The position numbers and the translations under genes are program-made. This document shows positions 1 through 5,031 of a DNA stretch of 5,031 bases, piece after piece; the first letter of the stretch is position 1, and each line of letters starts with the position of its first letter. Below the pieces are notes generated by a model. It made no database searches and was not told the DNA's origin. It saw only the letters and a list, made by a program, of their open reading frames with translations. The DNA lies in assembly GCA_958446555.1 (NCBI GenBank), contig CAUCWU010000212.1, forward strand, positions 1 to 5,031, written 5' to 3'. This stretch comes from an uncultured Lachnospiraceae bacterium (GTDB lineage Bacteria > Bacillota > Clostridia > Lachnospirales > Lachnospiraceae).

Positions 1-346
1 GTCGAATGGTAAGTGATGCCAATTCCTTTCCTACCGGAATCTGACCTTTCTCAATCTCCTCTGCAAACAAATCTGTAATTTTTTCATCCAGATCAATCTT
101 TCCCTCTCCAGCTGCAATTCCGATTGCCATAGAAGTGAAGGTTTTGCTGAGCGAAAATACAGTTCGCAACTGATCTTTTTCATACGGCTTATAATATGCC
201 TCACACAGAATCTTTCCATGACGAAGTAGTACAAAGCTTGTGATATCGATCTTTTCTTTTTCCATGCGATCCATCATATTTATGATGCAGCGTGGGTCCA
301 GCCCTGCTTGTGCCGGTGTGATACGTTCAAACTCATTTCCTGTCAT
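1..346 (-). CDS. Serine hydrolase, beta-lactamase/PBP-like family (class C type), N-terminal part only
   Basis: The first 115 codons of a gene that leaves the window at base 1. The visible protein starts MTGNEFERITPAQAGLDP and carries the S-x-x-K motif of serine beta-lactamases and penicillin-binding proteins as SLSK at residues 65-68, inside VFSLSKTFTSMAIGIAAGEG. Ser65 is the expected nucleophile and Lys68 the general base. The following GKIDLDEKI and the terminal SLTIR match what precedes the HLLTMxSG block in this family. The Tyr-x-Asn and later motifs lie outside the window. There is no signal peptide or membrane segment at the N-terminus, so the protein looks cytoplasmic. Such proteins may be esterases, peptidases or amidases; true beta-lactam resistance is unlikely without export. 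The start is fixed by AGGAGG at 355-360, 8 bases upstream, and by an in-frame stop at 374-376. It lies 34 bases after the M48 gene with no terminator between, so cotranscription is likely. Confidence 0.88.
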   Translation of the reverse strand, partial: MTGNEFERITPAQAGLDPRCIINMMDRMEKEKIDITSFVLLRHGKILCEAYYKPYEKDQLRTVFSLSKTFTSMAIGIAAGEGKIDLDEKITDLFAEEIEKGQIPVGKELASLTIR

Positions 347-380
347 ATACAAGTCCTCCTTATTTTGTTTCCATTATTTT

Positions 381-2414
381 TTAATAAACGCAGCTTCCCT
401 TCACTTTTTTGAAATTTTTGCACATCAATTTATCGTAAAGTATCAGAGAATAACACCTGTCGTCTAGTGTATCCAAATAGCAGAATAGTTTTTGGTAAAT
501 TGCTTCTTGTTGGTCCGGTGGACATTCTTTCTTAAACTGCACAATAAATACACTGGAAGCCATACCAGTCGGAAGAATCTTTCGAACGAGCCAAATGTGT
601 TGAATTTGGTTCTCGTCAACCGAATGGATATAAGAAAGAATGGTGTCTAATTTTCCATCTGGAAGTTCTTCACGCTCAAGTTGATCTGACGGTGTTAAGA
701 TACCCAATTGACGATATTCATCTTCATTCTTCTGCATCAACTCATCGGCCATTTTGCGATAGCGCTCTAGCTCTGCACGGTTTCCTATCAGACAACAAAA
801 ATACCCGATCTCATCCAATCCATTTTGAATTAAATTTGAATTATTTTCGATTGCCTGATAAATCAACTCAATTGCACGCTCATCATACCGTCTGACTAAA
901 ATTCGCCCTTTTGTAAAATAAGCATAGGCAGAAATTTTAGGGGGCAGTTCTCGTATCACTCGATCACAAAACGAAAGAGCCTCTTCCACCTCTCCTACCT
1001 GAAGGAGTGCATCCAAGATTCCTGCATATTCATGTTGCAAGATTGGCTGTCCCTTATCTTTCCATTCCTGAATTTGCTTATACGGCTCTAAATATTGCTC
1101 TTTGCGATTTTCTTTATACTCCTCATTTAATTCGCAATAAATCAGCTTATCCATCAACTCACAAACAGCTTTCTGTTCTTTGCGATATGCATCACAACTC
1201 GTATCTTTTACAAGCTGAGAGGAAGTGATCCAAAGTGCATCCAGACGCATCTTAGTTGTCGGATGAGAATCCGACTGTGCCGGTAGCTCATGCTCCATCA
1301 AGTTGCGCCAATCTACCTCGCGCTTAGACAGCTGTTGTTGCCAATAATCAATCTGCTCAGTTACAAAATGGCTAGATGGTTGTTTCGGTGCGTAGAGCGG
1401 AGCAAAATTATTTCCTTGTTCTTCCCATGAAAATACATCAAAATAGAAAAGCTTTAAAAGTCCTGAGGCTGCTGCCTGACGCACACTTGCCATCGACTGG
1501 TCGGCTTTCAATTCCTTCATCAGCGAACTAGCATACTCATACAGTTCAAATTCGCACTGATAGCGAGTATCCTGATAAAGAAACATCCACTCTGTTATTG
1601 CTTGGAGATTGCTCTCCACCATACCATACAAAAGCCAATTTCGGTATTCGTATTCGATTCCAGAACCATCCTGCCCTTCCTCTTTCATATGAGCAAATTC
1701 GTGAAGGAACATTGCAAAAAGCTCGTCTTCGCTTTCAATTCCAGCTAACATCACTCCCAGTTCAATATTGTAATAGCCAGCAACCTTTTTGATTCCGATG
1801 TTGCACTCACCTGTGACCGTAATTACGATGTCTCCACTACAATGAAGTGCATCTCTCGCATGCTCGGCCATCTGGTACAAGTACGGATATTTTTCTTTCG
1901 AAAGATCATTGTCACCTAATACAAACGGATCACTCTCTTTTCGAAAGCAAAGTCTAGAAAGTCCCATTTCCATATAAATGGCGACAATGATATAGACGAC
2001 CGCATTTCCAATAATCCCAGCTGAAATTGCTCCTATTACCGAGCAAGCAACTAAAAGTCTTGCACGATTATCTGCACTCTTTCGAATTTTAGGCAACACT
2101 TTCAATTGTTGCTCTGTCACATCCTGTGCCTTACTTCTCTGTTCTATAAGAAATTGCCGTTCTTTTGCAAATGTACCTTGATCCCACTTTTTTTGATAGC
2201 ATTTCTTCTGATAAAGTCCAATCACCAACAAGACAGGCGGAAGCACAAGTGCCACTATCTCACAAATTTTTATCGTGCAAAAAATTTCTATATTCCACGT
2301 TTTACTCTGGAATACAGCTCCAAGAACTGACATTAAAAGCATCAAAATTCCTATCGGAATATAAGCAAAAACACTAAGCTTTAAAACATTCTTTTTTGAT
2401 TGTCGTTTCTCCAT
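381..2414 (-). CDS. Membrane-anchored M48-family zinc metallopeptidase with TPR-like region and extra C-terminal domain
   Basis: A 677-residue protein. Hydrophobic segments lie at about 13-34, 46-68 and 120-147, with a basic stretch (about 69-119) between the second and third; topology after the third is ambiguous. The catalytic motif HEFAH is at 238-242 (His238 and His242 zinc ligands, Glu239 catalytic). ELKAD at 301-305 matches the M48 E-x-x-x-D signature that supplies the third ligand (Glu301), and SHPTTKMRLDAL at 383-394 matches the family's conserved S-HP-T--R--L block. Residues about 460-560 are helical and TPR-like (GEVEEALSFCDRVIRELP). The last 80 or so residues (about 595-677) alternate strand- and helix-like segments and look like a separate domain that I do not recognise. 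It is much longer than HtpX (about 290 residues); the peptidase-plus-TPR order recalls BepA, without clear homology. The ATG overlaps the upstream lipoprotein stop (TAATG), with AAGGAA at 2426-2431 as a slightly distant ribosome site, suggesting coupled translation. The substrate is unknown. Confidence 0.9.
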   Translation of the reverse strand: MEKRQSKKNVLKLSVFAYIPIGILMLLMSVLGAVFQSKTWNIEIFCTIKICEIVALVLPPVLLVIGLYQKKCYQKKWDQGTFAKERQFLIEQRSKAQDVTEQQLKVLPKIRKSADNRARLLVACSVIGAISAGIIGNAVVYIIVAIYMEMGLSRLCFRKESDPFVLGDNDLSKEKYPYLYQMAEHARDALHCSGDIVITVTGECNIGIKKVAGYYNIELGVMLAGIESEDELFAMFLHEFAHMKEEGQDGSGIEYEYRNWLLYGMVESNLQAITEWMFLYQDTRYQCEFELYEYASSLMKELKADQSMASVRQAAASGLLKLFYFDVFSWEEQGNNFAPLYAPKQPSSHFVTEQIDYWQQQLSKREVDWRNLMEHELPAQSDSHPTTKMRLDALWITSSQLVKDTSCDAYRKEQKAVCELMDKLIYCELNEEYKENRKEQYLEPYKQIQEWKDKGQPILQHEYAGILDALLQVGEVEEALSFCDRVIRELPPKISAYAYFTKGRILVRRYDERAIELIYQAIENNSNLIQNGLDEIGYFCCLIGNRAELERYRKMADELMQKNEDEYRQLGILTPSDQLEREELPDGKLDTILSYIHSVDENQIQHIWLVRKILPTGMASSVFIVQFKKECPPDQQEAIYQKLFCYLDTLDDRCYSLILYDKLMCKNFKKVKGSCVY

Positions 2415-3049
2415 TATTCAATCAGTTCCTTATCAATAATCTGGAAGTTTGCTCTGTGGATATAGAGTGCCTTTCCGTCGATCATTAGCTTTGTCATCTT
2501 TGGCAGATCCTCTGGAATTTCCCAGTAGACACTGTCACCAGAAAATGCCATGATTGGATTTCCTAACTGTGACTTGATGACGACAACTCTTGCCTTTCCA
2601 AATTTATTTTTGTACTGATTGAGCTTTGCTGAAATCGATGTGATATCGAAAATCCCACTTGAACTTTTGATTGTCTCTGTTGTGAAATCAACATCTGGAG
2701 TCAATCCTTTTTGCACGAAAATACAGGTATCACCACAAGACTCAATCTCGTTTCCGTCGATTGTAATCGTGATCACGGACGAAAGTTCATATCCGGTGAT
2801 GACCTTGCCGTTTTCATCATAGCTGGTTGTCTTGACCGGATTTCCGGCGATATCAATTTTCTTTCCACTGGTCTCTCGCACGAGATTGCCAAAGTTATCG
2901 TACGTATAGATCGTATACTGATTTCCGATCAAGCTGCCCTTGATATCGTTGATCGCGGATGCAAGCTTTGCGCATCCGCTGACAACAAAAACAGAGATCA
3001 CAGCTATCAGCGCAAGTAACCGTATTCTTCCCTTTTGTCTCTTATTCAT
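2414..3049 (-). CDS. Putative membrane lipoprotein, DUF5052-like
   Basis: A 211-residue protein. The N-terminus is a classical lipoprotein signal: basic MNKRQKGRIR, hydrophobic LLALIAVISVFV, then lipobox VSGC with the lipidated Cys at residue 26. The mature 186 residues should sit on the outer face of the membrane. After KGSLIGNQYTIYTYDNFGNL (about 37-56) come strand-rich segments, including SSVITITIDGNEIESCGDTC; Cys105 and Cys109 (CGDTC) could form a disulfide. The layout resembles the Firmicute lipoproteins grouped as DUF5052; this is from memory of the family and its function is unknown. The region around residues 48-64 resembles a YD repeat. The ATG at 3049 is preferred over an in-frame GTG at 3118 because GGAGG lies 5 bases upstream of it and the signal peptide begins exactly there. 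The stop codon overlaps the start of the M48 peptidase, so the two are probably made together and may act as partners. Confidence 0.88.
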   Translation of the reverse strand: MNKRQKGRIRLLALIAVISVFVVSGCAKLASAINDIKGSLIGNQYTIYTYDNFGNLVRETSGKKIDIAGNPVKTTSYDENGKVITGYELSSVITITIDGNEIESCGDTCIFVQKGLTPDVDFTTETIKSSSGIFDITSISAKLNQYKNKFGKARVVVIKSQLGNPIMAFSGDSVYWEIPEDLPKMTKLMIDGKALYIHRANFQIIDKELIE

Positions 3050-3054
3050 TTGCC

Positions 3055-3059
3055 CCTCC
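3055..3059 (-). promoter_or_regulatory. Ribosome binding site of the lipoprotein gene (decides the start)
   Basis: On the minus strand GGAGG lies 5 bases before the ATG at 3049. It rules out the upstream in-frame GTG at 3118, which has no such site, lies against the hydrogenase stop codon, and would bury the signal peptide behind 23 hydrophilic residues. Confidence 0.85.
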
Positions 3060-3119
3060 AATTCTTCCTGTAATGCAAAGTCACCTTTGATATGAAGCCA
3101 TCTTTGACATGCAGTCACA

Positions 3120-4652
3120 TCAGTCCTTCTTTGGGCGTTCCTCCAAAAACTCGATCATCTGCTTATACTCGCTCTGGGTTGCCGATGGGAATGGTGCATT
3201 CTTCTTATTCATCGCAACACTTGCAGCTGACTTTTTGATTGGCTGAATCGTTCCTGCACCGCCTACGCAGCCGCCTGGACACGCCATACCCTCTAATAGA
3301 TAGCCGTTGTATTTTCCAGCCTTTGCCATCTGCATCATCTTACGACACTCGTCAAGTCCCTGAGCGCAGACCACGTTGACCTCTCTGTCTGGATCAATCT
3401 GATGAATCGCATTGACAACCGCATTTGCGACACCGCCCGCAACTGCAAAGTTTCGTCCGTCTCCGCTGGCATGGTGAAGTGGCTCTCCTGCCTTGATATC
3501 ATCAAAGGAAATGCCCTTTGCCTCAAACATACCCATTACTTCCTCGAAGGTGAGGACAAAATCAACATCGCTTCGCACACTTCTACGGCTTGCCTCAAGC
3601 TTTTTAGCTGCACACGGTCCGATGAATGCAACCTTGCAGCCTGGATCTGCTTTTTTGATCATACGTCCGGTAAATACCATCGGTGTCAATGCCATTGAGA
3701 TACAATTGGCATACTGCGGAAATTCTGTCTTTGCCATAACAGACCAGGACGGACAACAGGAAGTTCCCATAAATGGAATCTTCTCTGGCACTTCATCGAG
3801 GAAGTCCTTTGCCTCCTGAATTGTACAAAGGTCAGCACCTGCTGCTACCTCGACAACATCGGCAAATCCAAGATCCTTCATCGCCTCGCGGAAGCGCTCT
3901 GGTGTCAGCTTCGGTCCAAACTGACCGATAAATGCAGGTGCCACTGCTGCATAAACTCTCGTTCCTGCTTTCATTGCAAGGATTGTCTGGAAGATCTGTC
4001 CCTTATCGGCGATCGCGCCAAACGGGCAATTTACCAGACACATACCGCAGGATACACACTTGTCATAGTTGATATCAGCTCTTCCGTACTCGTCACTGTG
4101 AATCGCATGCATGCCGCAAGCTTTCGCACATGGGCGCTCCATCTTGACAATTGCACCATACGGACAGGCATCACGGCAGCGTCCACAGTTGATACACTTT
4201 TCTGGGTCAATCTTCGACTTACCACCCTGCTTTACAACGACAGCTCCCTTCGGGCAAACCTCCTCGCATGGATGAGCAGTACAGCCTTGGCACATATTGG
4301 TGACAACTGTCTGATTGTCCAGACATTTGTGGCAGGCAAATTTGATGATGTTAATCAGCGGTGGCTCATAGTAGCGCTCTGTGATTGCACTCTCATTTAC
4401 ACCATCTGCCACTGGCGCATGTTCAGCCAGTGTACGGTTCGGCAATCCAATTGCAAGTCTAAGACGCTCTCCGACGATGGCTCTCTCGGTAAATACGCTC
4501 TCACGAAAACTTGCTAGCTCTCCCGGCACGATCTTGTACGGAAGTTCCTCAAGACGTGAATAATCGCCGCCCTCGTAAGCGAGTCTTGCTACTTCGGTGA
4601 ATATTTTTTCACGCATATCTGTCACATCGGTATGAATTCCTCTGACGCTCAT
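3120..4652 (-). CDS. Monomeric [FeFe] hydrogenase (group B-like) with multicluster ferredoxin-like N-terminus
   Basis: A 510-residue iron-only hydrogenase catalysing reversible 2H+ + 2e- to H2, probably with ferredoxin in the cytoplasm. Numbered from the ATG at 4652, the N-terminal part has 16 cysteines: 107, 110, 121, 124, 129, 133, 153, 156, 159, 163, 175, 179, 199, 202, 205, 209. Two C-x2-C-x2-C-x3-CP ferredoxin motifs are at 153-164 and 199-210, and the count suits four [4Fe-4S] clusters. The H-cluster motifs are all present: TSCCPSW at 297-303, GPCAAKKLE at 345-353, EGMACPGGCVGGAG at 454-467. Predicted ligands are Cys300, Cys347, Cys458 and Cys462. Cys299, Ser319, Glu280 and Asp283 fit the known proton path (Asp in place of Glu). 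GPC instead of MPC in the second motif suggests group B, not the well-studied group A. No NADH-binding or small-subunit domain is present. GC is visibly higher than in the M48 gene, fitting a highly expressed core gene. It is first in the leftward gene set. Confidence 0.95.
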   Translation of the reverse strand: MSVRGIHTDVTDMREKIFTEVARLAYEGGDYSRLEELPYKIVPGELASFRESVFTERAIVGERLRLAIGLPNRTLAEHAPVADGVNESAITERYYEPPLINIIKFACHKCLDNQTVVTNMCQGCTAHPCEEVCPKGAVVVKQGGKSKIDPEKCINCGRCRDACPYGAIVKMERPCAKACGMHAIHSDEYGRADINYDKCVSCGMCLVNCPFGAIADKGQIFQTILAMKAGTRVYAAVAPAFIGQFGPKLTPERFREAMKDLGFADVVEVAAGADLCTIQEAKDFLDEVPEKIPFMGTSCCPSWSVMAKTEFPQYANCISMALTPMVFTGRMIKKADPGCKVAFIGPCAAKKLEASRRSVRSDVDFVLTFEEVMGMFEAKGISFDDIKAGEPLHHASGDGRNFAVAGGVANAVVNAIHQIDPDREVNVVCAQGLDECRKMMQMAKAGKYNGYLLEGMACPGGCVGGAGTIQPIKKSAASVAMNKKNAPFPSATQSEYKQMIEFLEERPKKD

Positions 4653-4658
4653 GGTATT

Positions 4659-4664
4659 CTCCTT
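4659..4664 (-). promoter_or_regulatory. Ribosome binding site of the hydrogenase gene (decides the start)
   Basis: AAGGAG on the minus strand ends 6 bases before the ATG at 4652. A second in-frame ATG at 4670 lies 18 bases further upstream but has no Shine-Dalgarno sequence, and this ribosome site would then fall inside its coding sequence. The start at 4652 (MSVRGIHTD) is therefore preferred. Confidence 0.85.
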
Positions 4665-4679
4665 TTTCATCTAAATTTC

Positions 4680-4704
4680 GAAAGCAGCCTTCTTTGCTAC
4701 TTTC
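4680..4704 (-). promoter_or_regulatory. Hairpin in the 5' leader of the hydrogenase mRNA
   Basis: Minus-strand RNA can fold GAAAGUAGC against GCUGCUUUC, a 9-bp stem with one G-U wobble and a 7-base loop (AAAGAAG). It ends 27 bases before the hydrogenase start. No U tract follows, so it is not an intrinsic terminator. It may protect the transcript end or modulate translation. The octamer GCAAAGAA occurs in the 3' part of the stem/loop (4690-4697) and again at 4715-4722. Confidence 0.45.
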
Positions 4705-4768
4705 ATTTTGCTTTTTCTTTGCATTTTTGATTCTTTTCTATGCAGTTTTATTCATTTCCTACGCTCTC

Positions 4769-4797
4769 AGTATACTCGATAGCCCATTCAAATTCAA
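4769..4797 (-). promoter_or_regulatory. Sigma-A-type promoter for the leftward hydrogenase gene set
   Basis: On the minus strand, -35 TTGAAT (4792-4797) and -10 TATACT (4769-4774) are separated by exactly 17 bases. Transcription would begin near 4762, giving a leader of about 110 bases. The -35 region is a tandem duplication of the same hexamer (ATTCAA on the plus strand at 4786-4791 and 4792-4797); only the outer copy has correct spacing. The promoter is back to back with a rightward one. Confidence 0.7.
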
Positions 4798-4817
4798 GAA
4801 AAAAACTTAGATTCTTG
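4795..4817. promoter_or_regulatory. Inverted repeat between the two divergent promoters (candidate operator)
   Basis: CAAGAA at 4795-4800 and TTCTTG at 4812-4817 are perfect 6-base arms separated by 11 bases. One arm overlaps the leftward -35 box, the other the rightward -35 box. A dimeric regulator bound here could affect both promoters. No known family consensus is matched, and arms of 6 bases in AT-rich DNA can arise by chance. Confidence 0.4.
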
Positions 4818-4843
4818 TAAATACGGCGGTTTCATGTTATACT
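4815..4843 (+). promoter_or_regulatory. Sigma-A-type promoter for the rightward gene at 4989
   Basis: The -35 box TTGTAA (4815-4820) and the -10 box TATACT (4838-4843) are 17 bases apart. Transcription would begin near 4850, producing a leader of about 139 bases that contains two strong stem-loops. The -10 box is the same hexamer as that of the leftward promoter. Confidence 0.68.
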
Positions 4844-4849
4844 TATAAC
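4836..4849. promoter_or_regulatory. Perfect 14-bp palindrome over the rightward -10 box (candidate operator)
   Basis: GTTATACTTATAAC has perfect 6-base arms around a CT centre and covers the entire -10 hexamer and probable start region of the rightward promoter. A repressor bound here would block transcription of the gene at 4989. Part of the symmetry comes from the TATA-rich -10 itself, so chance is possible. Confidence 0.4.
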
Positions 4850-4858
4850 CATATAAAC

Positions 4859-4895
4859 ACAGTAGCCTGAAAGCCTGTCATGTTCAGACTGCTGT
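4859..4895 (+). ncRNA. Leader stem-loop 1 of the rightward transcript
   Basis: The arms 4859-4871 (ACAGTAGCCTGAA) and 4883-4895 (TTCAGACTGCTGT) pair over 13 positions with one C-A mismatch and one G-U wobble, around an 11-base loop. The structure begins about 9 bases after the predicted transcription start. No U tract follows, so it is not a terminator. With stem-loop 2 it makes up most of the leader; I do not recognise a known riboswitch class. Confidence 0.55.
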
Positions 4896-4900
4896 TGTTC

Positions 4901-4948
4901 GGTGCCTACGAGTGCTCCGTCGCAAGACGCTTCGCATTCGCAGGTATC
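4901..4948 (+). ncRNA. Leader stem-loop 2 with GCAA tetraloop, rightward transcript
   Basis: The arms 4901-4915 and 4934-4948 pair over 15 positions with one A-C mismatch and four G-U wobbles. Inside, a 2x4 internal loop (TC / CTTC) leads to a 4-bp stem, CGTC/GACG, closed by a GNRA-type GCAA tetraloop at 4922-4925. The wobbles and the GNRA loop suggest a real RNA fold rather than a DNA palindrome. It begins only 5 bases after stem-loop 1 and ends 40 bases before the ATG at 4989. It could be a cis-regulatory RNA or a dispersed structured repeat. Confidence 0.55.
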
Positions 4949-4989
4949 TTCACTACAAATTCATTCAAAGAAAGGTTTGGGTATCTTCA
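4943..4989 (+). repeat. Direct repeat of GGTATCTTCA ahead of the rightward start codon
   Basis: GGTATCTTCA occurs at 4943-4952, where its first six bases close stem-loop 2, and again at 4980-4989, directly before and into the ATG. Both copies can pair with GGTGCC at 4901-4906, allowing two exclusive folds in principle. Confidence 0.5.
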
Positions 4990-5031
4990 TGGCAAAAAAA
5001 ACATTATCCAAGCGTTATTCTGGTGTGCTTG
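4989..5031 (+). CDS. Start of a rightward gene of unknown function (14 residues visible)
   Basis: The reading frame MAKKTLSKRYSGVL runs to the window end. The basic start could precede a membrane or signal segment, but too little is visible to name it. The start is uncertain: the ribosome site is weak (GAAAGG at 4970-4975, 13 bases upstream, or GGG at 4979-4981), which might fit control through the structured leader. The frame stays open back to 4866 without another ATG; a TTG at 4977 is possible but sits almost on the GAAAGG. A different frame from an ATG at 4880 is also open to the window end. Confidence 0.5.
   Translation, partial: MAKKTLSKRYSGVL

Noticed and set aside
347..380. Terminator or promoter between the M48 and serine hydrolase genes
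   Set aside because: Only 34 AT-rich bases with no hairpin; it contains just the AGGAGG ribosome site of the next gene.
2711..3019. Open frame of 102 codons on the plus strand, antisense to the lipoprotein
   Set aside because: It mirrors a convincing lipoprotein gene and shows no family features of its own.
3065..3112. Intrinsic terminator between the hydrogenase and the lipoprotein
   Set aside because: A loose stem (CAAAG/CTTTG flanked by ATG/CAT) can be drawn, but it has a bulge, a loop of about 21 bases, low GC and no U tract.
3050..3118. N-terminal extension of the lipoprotein from a GTG at 3118
   Set aside because: No ribosome site, it abuts the hydrogenase stop codon, and it would place 23 polar residues before an otherwise perfect lipoprotein signal; the ATG at 3049 has GGAGG at good spacing.
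4098..4517. Open frame of 139 codons on the plus strand, antisense to the hydrogenase
   Set aside because: It lies wholly within a strongly conserved gene on the other strand, has no recognisable motif, and is a by-product of that gene's codon use.
4653..4670. Hydrogenase start at the upstream ATG (4670)
   Set aside because: No ribosome site upstream, and the strong AAGGAG for the inner ATG at 4652 lies inside this extension.
4815..4840. Rex (redox repressor) site near the hydrogenase, suggested by TTGTAAAT and TTTCATG
   Set aside because: The half-sites do not match TTGTGAAA/TTTCACAA well and the spacing is wrong, so the resemblance is only superficial.

Overview
The window looks like chromosomal DNA of an anaerobic Firmicute, most likely a Lachnospiraceae-type Clostridium relative. 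Reasons: a monomeric [FeFe] hydrogenase with group B-like motifs, strong AGGAGG-type ribosome sites, AT-rich spacers, and envelope proteins of Gram-positive gut-clostridial style. This assignment is inference from protein style, not from a marker gene.

Layout. Four genes read leftward (minus strand) from one good sigma-A-like promoter at 4769-4797: (1) a [FeFe] hydrogenase at 3120-4652 with up to four extra [4Fe-4S] clusters; (2) a small lipoprotein at 2414-3049; (3) a membrane-anchored M48-type zinc peptidase with a TPR-like stretch and an unrecognised C-terminal domain at 381-2414, whose start codon overlaps the lipoprotein stop codon (TAATG); (4) the N-terminal third of a beta-lactamase/PBP-like serine hydrolase at 1-346, which runs off the window. 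Gaps between these genes are 70, -1 and 34 bases, and no terminator or convincing second promoter is visible, so one transcript is possible. The lipoprotein/peptidase pair is the firmest unit. The link of the hydrogenase to the envelope genes rests on strand and spacing only.

The 336-base stretch 4653-4988 is the most information-dense non-coding part. It holds two back-to-back divergent promoters whose -35 boxes are 17 bases apart, an inverted repeat spanning both -35 boxes, a perfect 14-bp palindrome on the rightward -10 box, a hairpin in the hydrogenase leader, and two strong stem-loops in the leader of a rightward gene. That gene starts at 4989 and only 14 residues are visible. The paired leader looks like a cis-regulatory RNA of a class I do not recognise, and is the best candidate here for something undescribed.

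Working together: the hydrogenase probably exchanges electrons with ferredoxin in the cytoplasm during fermentation (H2 evolution or sensing). The lipoprotein and M48 peptidase probably act at the membrane. No hydrogenase maturation genes (hydE, hydF, hydG) are in the window.
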